Shown piece by piece: positions 56,052 to 64,000 of a stretch of 64,000 nt of DNA. Source of the stretch: Ceraceosorus guamensis (taxonomy: Eukaryota; Basidiomycota; Exobasidiomycetes; Ceraceosorales; Ceraceosoraceae); contig NW_020289996.1 in assembly GCF_003144195.1 (NCBI RefSeq), forward strand, positions 659,091-723,090, in the 5' to 3' direction. Each line of letters starts with the position of its first letter. Position 1 is the first letter of the stretch. The notes beneath the pieces were generated by a model. The model did no database searches, was not told the origin of the DNA, and saw nothing but the letters and a program-made list of their open reading frames with translations. Both the position numbers and the translations under genes were made by a program.

Positions 56052-57105
56052 ACATGCGCTGCAATGACGGAGATCGTGAGGAGTTGAAAAAAGTGAAAAG
56101 ACTTGGGGGGCTGGGCAAGACTTCAGATCGTGGTGCGTGTGATGATGATGCTTTGGTGTAGCATGGATTGGCTGGGGAGGCAAGGCGTGACGCTATGAAG
56201 CTTGATGGTCGACGGCGAACAAGCGTCGGATGTCATTTGATTCGATTCCAAGATGCGCAACATCATGCGTGCGCCAAGGCAGGCAGGCAGGCAGGCGACC
56301 CTATAGTGCGAGTCGAGAAATCGAGGAAGTTGTGTCATGCATCTGCATTCTTGATTCGTGATTCAAGATTTTGATTTGGGTGGCCATGTCGTTCACGTGA
56401 TTTCGGCGCCATTCGACACGTGACATTCGAGAAAAATTGGAGAAACTTTTACGATCCCCATCAGACTTCTTGGTTGGTTTGTATACTTCAAGACTGCATG
56501 TGGGGGCACAACAGCGCAAAGCCTTGCATTCGGAAATCGAGGTGACGTCGAAGGGTCACACAAAAGTCTTGGGGTGGAAGCTGGGCTGAGAGCGCGCAAA
56601 GGGATGGATGCCCTTGATCCAGTCAGGGGGCAGCGATTCGTGCCCTTGTGCATAAGCTGCTGCGTGCCTGTACTGGGGGGTCCGCCTGGTCCGCCTAGCT
56701 GCTGCAGCCCGAGGTTTGGTCGAGATGGTCATCTCGAATCCTTGTAAATTTCGAGGTGCGAATCGTGTATTCTCAAGCGCAAGCGTGAAAGGAGCGGCGC
56801 ACACCTACACACATGCGCGCACTCTCGGGTCCGAATACAGCTCTTGCCCCCCCCCACGGCGTCATGGTTTGAAGTTGTGGTAGATTGAAGATTGTACAAT
56901 GACGCTTCATATAAAGGAGTACGCGTTGTTCTTGCGCTCTCCCAAAATAGGGAGATGCAAGGATTCACGAGCACAAGTGGCCCGTCAACATTTTGTCTGT
57001 GCCGCTGAGTGGAGCGACTGGTAATGGTTGCCGCAAAATCTTTTGCTCGATAGGCTAGTCGGACACGTTGGGCCCCCCATTCGCATCGACTCGATCGCCC
57101 CAAAT
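56052..57105. other. 1-kb spacer
   Basis: No gene supported. Holds the promoter of the PPR-like gene (left) and the THO1 3' end (right). Dispersed-motif copies cluster at 56345-56378; AGGC repeats lie at 56278-56295. Confidence 0.4.
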
Positions 57106-58219
57106 TCAACTCTTGACCTTCTTGTTCTCTGCAGGTGCGCCCGTTCCAAACTTTTCAGCCCTCTTTCTCTTCTTTTCATCCTCCAGCGGGTCCACAGGTG
57201 CAGCTGCGACGATAGCTGCAGCGGCAGCAGCAGCGCCTTTCTTTGCGTCGACTTGACCCGCCGACGATGCCCCTTTCGCTGGCTCTGGCAAACCCCACCT
57301 CTTTGCGCGAGAGGCCTTGGCAGCTTCATCCGCTTCTTGACGCGCTTTGCGAGCTGCAGCTTCTTCGGGCTGCCAGAGTGAGTGAGGGGCGAGGTAAGCA
57401 GATGCACGGAGGGGGCCATGGGGGCGAGACGCACAAGTCGCAGTGGCATACGCCCTACGTCTACCATCGACAATCTCCAATACCGCTTGCAAGTACACTC
57501 ACAGTCTCTGCCTTCTTGACAGCGGCAGCACCTGCTTTGCTCGGCTTTGTCGCGCTCAGAGCCTTATCCAATGCCACGCCACCCTTTTTACCGTCCACTT
57601 TTTGCACCTCTGCAGCTCTCCTCGCCTCCTTCTTCTGCTTGCCAATCTCATCCAAGCCCTTGCTCAACAACGCAGCGGGCCCAGCAGCAGCAGCTTCCTT
57701 TGCGCTGTTGCTCTCCAAACCAAACTTTTGAATGCGCTCAATCTGAGCATCCAGATCCCTCGTCGACTCTCCGAACCTCGCCTGACGAGCTCTGCGCCTG
57801 GTGAGATCCGCCAGGAACGTCTTTGTCTCCTCTTCGCTCGCTTTGGCGTCCACGGCGCGTGTCGTCGCGGCAGCAGCGACGGGTTGCGCATCAGGCTTGA
57901 CGGGATCCGACGCTTCGTTTGGTAATCCTACCAAGTCCGACTCTGTTTGCGCCTTGTCGTCGTCCGCACCCAGCAGGTTGGGTCCATCCTTGATGCTCCC
58001 TGGCACGCCTGCACCACCACCACCACCAGCAGCAGCAGCTGCCGCGCTATTCTGCAAGCCCAACTCGCTTTCCAAGCTCAAGCCGTTGAGCGATCCTTTG
58101 GCGTGGGATTCTAATAGCCTTGCAACGAGATCCGCTTTCACTCCAGTCTGTGCCAGATTTGCTCGTTGCAACAAAGCTTTGAGCTCGGTGACCTTGAGGG
58201 ATTGCAATTTGGACTCCAT
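57106..58219 (-). CDS. THO1: Tho1/SARNP (CIP29)-type SAP-domain mRNA export factor
   Basis: Nuclear protein of the TREX pathway that binds nucleic acid and the DEAD-box ATPase Sub2/UAP56. Two exons, 58219-57503 and 57369-57106 (GTGAGT donor, phase 0), 326 aa. Residues 6-40 are a SAP motif: SLKVTELKALLQRANLA then GVKADLVARLLE. The C-terminal half has three copies of the short module found in Tho1/SARNP tails: LTRRRARQARFGE, KASRAKRWGLPE and KRKRAEKFGTGA. Between them lie Ala-rich low-complexity stretches and a Lys/Arg-rich helix (IGKQKKEARRAAEVQKV). It ends with a basic KKVKS. The join gives KKAET-PEEAAARKARQE. Length exceeds yeast Tho1 (218 aa) because of the Ala/Gly linkers. Confidence 0.88.
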
Positions 58220-59669
58220 GCTGTAAGTGAGCGTGTGAGGGGGAGGGGAGCGCGGATCCAGATGGGACAGCAGTCAGTGGCCTTCGAATCGCGTATATGG
58301 TGCGTGTGTGAGGGGGCTGTAATAGTCATGAGTCTAGCTGATCGTGAATGTGACCCTGACACGGCAAGAAGCAAGCGGTCGGCGCGGAGTTGTGAAGGCT
58401 ACACTATACACGCACACGCGATCCAGCACGCACGCACGCACGCACGCCTCTTCTGCGGTGGGCATATACGCAACTGAGGGGGAACGCGCGCGCGTCCGTG
58501 CGCAGGGCAAGTACGGGGCGCGAATCATGAAAGAGTGAGTCACGTGTTCAATCGGCGGACGGGGGAGCGGGGGCGGCGCGCGCCAAGTCTCACCAAAGCT
58601 CTTCGGGGGCGTTGCATGCATGCGCGCGAATCAAGAATCAGCTGCAGAATCAAGAATCTAGGCTTTTGCAAGTCAAAGTCGAGAATGGGCCCTAGCTGCA
58701 TGAGTAGGTCCGCTGGGAATGAAATTAAGACTCACGACTCACGACTCGGGGTGTTGCAAATAGTCACGCTACGATTTGGATGTGGATGTGGATGTGGGTG
58801 TGGGTGTGGATGTGGATGTGATGCTGGGACAGAACATACCGAAGAAGGGTCATGCGGTGCGGTGCCGTGCCATGCCGTGCCATGCCACGCCATGATGCTA
58901 CTACTCTGAGTGAAGACTCGACAGGGCCGCTTTGCGTAAGGAGTGGATGGGAAGGTGTGCGTGCGTGAGAGTGTGATGAGTGAGAGTATAGTGGTGAGTG
59001 CGAGTCTGAGTGCGCTGCTGAGCCAAATCAATCACGACGCCCAAGTCGCCCCCACATGCAATTGCGCAATCATCAAATCCAATCGTGAATTGAGCAGCGC
59101 CGATGTGTGCATGTATGTATGCATTCATTCATTCACTCACTCACATCAGCTGATCATCCCGGGCCTGGCCTTGCCTTTTGCTTGCGCCTTCACCTCCTTA
59201 TCCTCCCATACTCAGACTGATACCCATACCCATACCCACACCCATACCCGTGACCGCATCCCACTCGTGACTCGCGACTCTGATCGGGAACCACACGCTC
59301 TCTAGAGAGACCACATCTCCGATCAGAAAGGCGGCATTCGAGGCACGAGCGAATGACTGAACAACAGCAATTTGTACCTGTCCTCATCAGACTCCAACTC
59401 CGACTTGCCGCTCCGACATTTGCGTCCAGGCTAGACCCGCGTCCGCATTCGACATTCTAAGCTCCTCATTTCACACTCACTTCGCAACTCATCTCGCTTT
59501 CATTCACAAAGCCTCAGCATCGCATCCCACGCAAAACAAATATACCAGCGACTTTCCACGCATTCAACCGGCATCTTCCCCTTTCCCCCCCCCCCCCACA
59601 CCATATGCTAGCTTCAGCTCACTAGCACCAGCACATCCCAAGCCTCTCTCGCTCTCAACCCCGCTCAAC
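58220..59669. other. 1.45-kb divergent promoter region
   Basis: Between THO1 (minus) and the 59670 gene (plus). No gene supported. Simple repeats: GCACGCAC at 58427-58447, GGATGT/GGGTGT hexamers at 58777-58820, GCCATGCC units at about 58868-58890, CCCATA units at 59222-59250, and a C run at 59586-59597 in the 5' UTR. Confidence 0.5.
58777..58820 (+). repeat. (GGATGT/GGGTGT)n minisatellite
   Basis: Seven or so hexamer units in the region between divergent genes. It is G-rich on the plus strand. Confidence 0.85.
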
Positions 59670-60124
59670 ATGGGCTTCGAGGATGTCATGGCCCACGTTC
59701 AGGTGAGCAGGATCAGGCGAGCTACGCGGCGAGTCGTATGCTGGAATTCTCCTTTTTGCCCCTCTCTTCATTCAGAGCGCTACGTACAACGTCGCGCAAG
59801 GTTCCGATCTGCTATCCCGCCTCCTCACGCTCGAGCATGGAAATCAGAGCAGCAGCGCATCCTACCCGGGTTCAGCTCGCTCCTCGCTAGCTGGCGCTAG
59901 CGCAAGCTCGACCGGCACAGGAGTGTCCAAAGCGGTGTCGTTTGCCGCGTGTAGTCAGTCTAGAGGCGCCGCAGGCGGAGTGGACAAGATGGTGGAGGCG
60001 GCCATCGCTGTGAGGGACGCCAGCAGAAGACAATCCATCATGTCCACCTCTTCATCCAGTCAAGACTCGTCCAATCGCATTGTCGCGGACAGCAGCGGTG
60101 CCAGCATCAGCAGCATCAGCAACA

Positions 60125-60156
<32 letters not shown>

Positions 60157-61218
60157 TATCCGATCACAGGCACTCGCCTCCAGGGCTCGCTGCAAGTGCC
60201 AGGTGGACTGTTGCTAGGAGGCATGGAGGATCAAAAGACGCCCACCGCTCGTCCAGCAGACGCGCGATGCGCTGGCAGCGGTGCCGCTGGACCTGTGATG
60301 GACCACGGCAGCATGAACGAATTGCAGAGCTACCCGTTCACTTTTCCCGCATTCTCACATCAAAACGATGGAATGGACGTGGACAGGCGCGCTAGCTTGG
60401 ACGCTGACGATGCGCTCAAGCACCAGGCATCTGCCGAGTCCCTCTTGATCGATCTGGAACAGAGGTACCTCTCAGCCAAGGGCCAGGTGAGTGCTGCGTC
60501 GATGAAGCTTGGCATCGCCAAACACTGCGTTCGGTTTGCCTTGCGCCCTGCAGCTGATGCAGCAACCGCATTCCCCCCTTTCTCCACCGCGGGTGCAGTT
60601 CGAGGCTTTAAAGGAAACGATGGGGGTGATTTACGCTTCTTTGACAGAAGCCGTCGCATCTGCTAGACGCTTTGCCCGTTGTGCTTCTAGCGGCGCAGGA
60701 TCGCTGTTGTTGAATGGCAAGCAGCGGGAGAGGATGCATAGCAGGTTGAAGGAACACTTGACCGTTCAGAGGAGCTATTTCGACGAAGCTGCGGAGCTCG
60801 TGCAGTGCTGCTGCAAAGGTGAGCCAGCCGCATCTTATACTTTTTCCCAGTCTCTATTTCCATTCTGCCGTGCGGCTAGCGCTGACCAGCATTCGCTCCG
60901 CCTCTGCGCCGAATCGAAGCTCGCATAGGGACCAAACCCATCCGTGCGGATCTGGCAAAGCTCAGAGGAGCTTATTCGGAGCTTTTTGAGATTCTCGAAC
61001 CTTACGACGAGACCGAGGAGCGGATAGAAGGATTGGCGAGCGAGATGGAGCAAGCTTGTGATGAGCTGCTGGCTCGCTTGCTCGCAGCGGATCAAGGCGG
61101 TGGTACGACGGAGGAGGAAAAGGAGAAGGAGGAGGAGGAGGAGCAGGAGGAGGAGGAGGAGGAGGAGAGAGGTGTAGATGGAAATCAGCTGGGTCTCGTG
61201 TCGAATTTCGTCACCTAA
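59670..61218 (+). CDS. hypothetical protein with helical C-terminus and Glu-rich tail (417 aa)
   Basis: Four exons: 59670-59702, 59776-60486, 60599-60818, 60929-61218. The first exon encodes only MGFEDVMAHVQ and joins in frame to SATYNVAQGSDLLSRLLTLE. The middle is Ser-rich (a run of about ten Ser after SISNSNS). The last third is predicted helical: DLEQRYLSAKGQ-FEALKETMGVIYASLTEAV, then a Cys-containing HLTVQRSYFDEAAELVQCC, and GAYSELFEILEPYDETEERI, ending in an acidic Glu stretch. No signal peptide or membrane segment. No family recognised. The consistent splice phases and GTGAGY donors support a real gene. Confidence 0.7.
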
Positions 61219-61259
61219 TGTTGAAAAAAAACAAACACTTGCGTCCCCTCGCATTCTCG

Positions 61260-61327
61260 CCCCCCCCCCCCCCCCCCCCCTCTTGGTGTAGGCTGCTGCA
61301 AGTTTTGAAAAGCGGGGGGGGGGGGGG
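61260..61327 (+). repeat. poly-C (21) / poly-G (14) inverted homopolymers
   Basis: 21 consecutive C (61260-61280), a 33-nt spacer, then 14 consecutive G (61314-61327), starting 42 bp after the stop codon of the upstream gene. A transcript across it would fold into a stem of up to 14 G-C pairs. Confidence 0.95.
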
Positions 61328-62143
61328 AAGACGCTCTAGACGACGATGTGAGACGCAGTGCCCTCAATTCGTGGCCCATGCTTTGGGCGCAGCTGGTGAC
61401 GATGTTGGCGGCGCCCGTCCAGCGCGGGTCTGACATGGGCTGCTGCGATGACTTGCGCATGTTCACGTCATTCAGAAGTGTGCACGAATGCGATGGGGTG
61501 GGGCATGAAGGCGTGTGGTCTTGGCCGCGACCAAGTTTGGTCGCCCCCCCGCGTGGGGGTTCTGTAGAGGGGGGTTGGGCATCAACGTGAGTGGGAGTGA
61601 GAGAGTATCGCCAAATGCTTGTTCTCCATCCATCCATCCATCCATCCATCCATCAGACTCAGACTCGAGATCTAAGCACGACGCACGACTGACGCAGGCT
61701 AAGCGGTACCGGTACCGCGGGGGTCGATGCACGTCATGCATGCACGCATGATCGGCGTGCATTCGGGATCTTGAACATCTCACGAATCGAGAATCACAAT
61801 CACGAATCATGAATATGAATGAATCGCATCACGTGTCCTGCAAGCACAACTCAGACTTCGTTCTGATGAGTCAAGTTTGTGAGTCTTGAGTCAAGAGTCA
61901 CTCACACTAGTACTCACTGTATCTGCGATTCGAGAGCGTTGATGAAGTGGGAATAGAGAATGCTGATTTGCTCCGAGTTGATTGTAAATGCTTTGATCGA
62001 GTCACGAGTCTGGGTGGGTATACAGTACAGGTACTCGTGATGCTTGGTAGACGTTGTGTCCTACCCATCCATCCGCCCGGCCCCCTGCGCCCAAGCTCTT
62101 GATCGACCTTGTCCATGCATGCATGCATCACCGCATACATTCG

Positions 62144-62196
62144 CTCATCCACTCATCCACTCATCCACTCATCCATCCATCCATCCATCCATCCAC
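62144..62196 (+). repeat. CACTCATC / CATC tandem repeat
   Basis: About four ACTCATCC octamers run into about eight CATC tetramers. A related CATC array lies at 61627-61654. Confidence 0.9.
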
Positions 62197-62612
62197 CTCC
62201 ACGTCGTTTTCGCCCTCCCTTCGCAGCACCTCTGACCCTCTTCATACATCCATCTCGCAGACCCTCAAGACTGCTCGTATCAACACGACACTAGCACGAT
62301 TCGGCCTTTGCACACTCTGCGCAGTCGTAACTCGAACCATCCACACCACCACGACCACCTCCTTGTTGCACCTTTGAGCAGGTTACACCGCGACACGCAT
62401 CGAAGGTGAGGCAGCAGGCTGAGGGAGAAAGGTCAGGCGGAGGATTAGAAGCTGATTGAAGCTCTTCTCGAAGTGATAGAGACATTTGCACCTGTAGTCG
62501 CTATCGCACTTGCAGTCGCTTTCCCAGCTGCATTCACAGTCACAGCCTCACTCACAGTCGCAGTCGCAGTCGCACCCACCCTCACTTTCACATCCCCGCT
62601 CACGCTCGAACA

Positions 62613-63643
62613 ATGAATGGAGAGGCGAGAATGGACGAGGGTTTGGATGCGAATCAGCAGCTCGACGCCAACAGCACTATGGGGGATGTGTCCGAGTCGT
62701 TCTATCATAGATCGAGCATCACCGCATCCACCTCGGGAGACATCACATCTTCTTCTGGTGACACCAGCAGCTCTCTTGGTCCAGTACCTCTCAGCGTCAC
62801 CTCGTGGCTCGAGAAAATCGCCTCTGACGAAAGCAGACACATGGCCAATGTTGTGCAAGGCTGGCATAATGTACAATTATCGCAGAGCTCTGAATGGAGA
62901 CGCTTCAGCAAAAGCCTACTCATGCTCTTGGAAAGCATTGACATCGAGATGGATGATCCCAACGCCCCTCCATTCATCAAGTCTTTCCTCCAGGGCCAGA
63001 ATACGATCCAGCATCTCAAGCAGCGAGTCGAGATGGGCGCGAATTGGGAACGCAGACGACACAAGCCACTCGATGATCCAGCAGTCGAGGCCCCCTTGCT
63101 CGTCATCCTCAAGGGCTTGCGCAGTCATACAGGCATGCGCTTCGATGCCAGCAATGACCATCGACACGCAGATGCCATTTCACACTTGGAGCACAGCTTC
63201 TTTACTGCAAACTTTGCTGGCACTCGTCATATCCGTCTTGCTCAATATCTCGCAACTTATGAAGCAGCTTTCACTGAAGAGCGTCGCCGCGTGGTTGCAA
63301 GTTTGCCAGAAGACATTTTGGAAGAATCAGGACGGCATCCATTGCCTCACTCTCGCTCTCTTGCCATATTGCAGAGCAGCGGTACAGGCAAGTCTCGCTT
63401 GGTCAACGAATTGGGAAACCTTGCTCAAGACATCCCGTCAAGCGACAAAGCTTCGACGGTCCACCTTGTCTTTACCCTTTGCTTTCGCAAGCCCAATGAG
63501 GTCGGATTTCCCTTAGGCGATGCCTCTTATTACGACTGGCTCTGCGATCCAGATTTTGGATCGCGCCTGATCAATGATGGCATAGCTTGCCGTCTTGTCT
63601 TCAAGATTCGACTCATTGCGCTGTTAAATGCCATCTACGAGCT
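62613..63643 (+). pseudogene. P-loop NTPase family gene, truncated by an LTR element
   Basis: Open frame of 343 codons before it enters the LTR; the apparent stop (63648-63650) lies inside the LTR. The N-terminus is Ser/Thr-rich. The domain begins at about residue 75 with VPLSVTSWLEKIA, and a Walker A loop, QSSGTGKSRLVNELG, is at about 255-268, followed by LVFTLCFRKPNEVGFPLGD. That layout resembles a large, multi-copy family of basidiomycete proteins, usually 800 aa or more, with the string SSGTGKSR; this is from memory of the family, not a search. The remainder, with Walker B and the C-terminal part, would lie on the far side of the insertion. Start ATG 62613 (CAATGAATG). Role unknown. Confidence 0.65.
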
Positions 63644-63789
63644 GTTGTGAGAAGAGATCGAATTCATAGCGAGTGGGGGCTTGACTGAAGGAACTGGAAG
63701 AGACTTATATACATGCATAGAGAGGAGGCCTGTGCGCTATTCTGACCGTTCAGATGCCTCATGCAGGAAAGGGGACCGTGCACTCAATA
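63643..63789 (-). repeat. LTR of a Ty1/copia-type retrotransposon
   Basis: About 147 bp between the truncated P-loop gene and a purine-rich polypurine tract (GAGAAGGGGGAG on the minus strand, 63790-63801). Plus-strand ends are TGTTGTGAG and CTCAATA, near-inverted repeats; the right end should be CAACA and has a C-to-T change. A TATA-like GTATATAAGT lies at 63703-63712 on the minus strand. As the 3' LTR it lies just after the RNase H stop codon. Confidence 0.75.
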
Positions 63790-63842
63790 CTCCCCCTTCT
63801 CAACAGTTCCGTTGTCAATCAACAAGAAGATCGACATACATT

Positions 63843-64000
63843 TCACATGAGCCCAAGTTGCTTCATAGCTACTCCGTGCTTAACTCCAGATAGCGACTTT
63901 GTGAGGACGTCAGCCTTTTGGTCTGCTGACGGTACGTATTCCACTATGATCTCTTTGTTTTCCACTTCTTGACGAACGTAATGGTACTTGACCTTGATAT
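63843..64000 (-). CDS. copia pol polyprotein C-terminus (RNase H end), partial
   Basis: Minus-strand frame from the window edge to TGA at 63845-63843. It reads IKVKYHYVRQEVENKEIIV, then EYVPSADQKADVLTKSL, and ends KQLGLM. This is the typical end of Ty1/copia RNase H (..YH.VRE.......EYV....Q.AD.LTK.L......LGL). No stop codons in the visible part, so the copy may be recent. Confidence 0.9.
   Translation of the reverse strand, partial: IKVKYHYVRQEVENKEIIVEYVPSADQKADVLTKSLSGVKHGVAMKQLGLM

Larger units (their letters stand above)
61219..62612. other. 1.4-kb repeat-rich spacer
   Basis: No gene supported. Contains the C21/G14 foldback (61260-61327), CATC repeats at 61627-61654 and 62144-62196, motif copies at 61780-61820, and GCATGCAT at 62115-62128. 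Right end: CAGTCACAGTCGCAGTCGC repeats (62500-62575) just before the P-loop gene. Confidence 0.5.
63643..64000 (-). mobile_element. Ty1/copia retrotransposon, 3' end only (continues past window)
   Basis: 3' LTR, polypurine tract and C-terminus of the pol polyprotein. The body and 5' LTR lie beyond the right edge. It is inserted in the P-loop gene; target-site duplication cannot be checked here, but the 5 bp next to the LTR are CGAGC (63638-63642). Confidence 0.85.

Noticed and set aside
56052-56183. Extension of the PPR-like protein to 56183
   Set aside because: It would need a TTG start; the ATG at 56051 begins a good mitochondrial presequence.
59222-59250. CCCATA repeats as a possible telomere-like array
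   Set aside because: Only a few interrupted units inside a gene-dense region, and not a TTAGGG-type sequence.

Overview
The window is nuclear DNA of a filamentous or dimorphic basidiomycete, most likely a smut-lineage fungus (Ustilaginomycotina). The reasons are short spliceosomal introns with GTGAGT donors, the protein relatives of the genes, a basidiomycete-type P-loop family gene and a Ty1/copia element. The lineage is inferred from protein character; no database was searched. I rebuilt 43 introns by hand from reading frame, splice signals and protein continuity.

Layout. 1-5.7 kb: 3' part of an AP180/CALM endocytic adaptor (+), complex I subunit NDUFS7 (-), and an orphan basic ORF (+). 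6-11 kb: ceramide synthase LAG1 (-) and vacuolar transporter ATG22 (-). 11.5 kb: an intron-containing tRNA-Val(AAC). 13-14.9 kb: a four-exon HxxxD acyltransferase (-). 16-19.2 kb: a broken non-LTR (LINE) retrotransposon (-) with intact ORF1, the start of ORF2 and degenerate tandem repeats upstream; the DNA up to 21.6 kb is anonymous. 21.7-26.6 kb: convergent WBP4-like (+) and SYF1 (-) splicing genes. 27.3-32.5 kb: two predicted secreted or membrane proteins and one hypothetical. 33.2-38 kb: RAX2 polarity marker (-) ending in an SH3 domain. 40.4-41.5 kb: CWC15 (+). 41.6-44.4 kb: two small secreted proteins (-). 46.8-48.1 kb: DUF1275 membrane protein (+). 48.5-50.5 kb: CUS2/TAT-SF1 (-). 51.3-52.9 kb: mevalonate diphosphate decarboxylase ERG19 (+). 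53-56 kb: mitochondrial PPR-like protein (-). 57.1-58.2 kb: THO1/SARNP (-). 59.7-61.2 kb: hypothetical coiled-coil protein (+). 62.6-64 kb: a P-loop family gene cut by the LTR of a copia element that runs off the right edge.

How the genes relate. Fungal genes are mostly independent units. Still, five of about twenty act in mRNA processing or export (WBP4-like, SYF1, CWC15, CUS2, THO1). A second theme is membrane traffic, polarity and lipids (AP180, LAG1, ATG22, RAX2, ERG19). Two neighbouring secreted proteins on one strand are effector-like candidates. Intergenic DNA is rich in simple repeats and in a recurring short AATCACGAAT-like motif.
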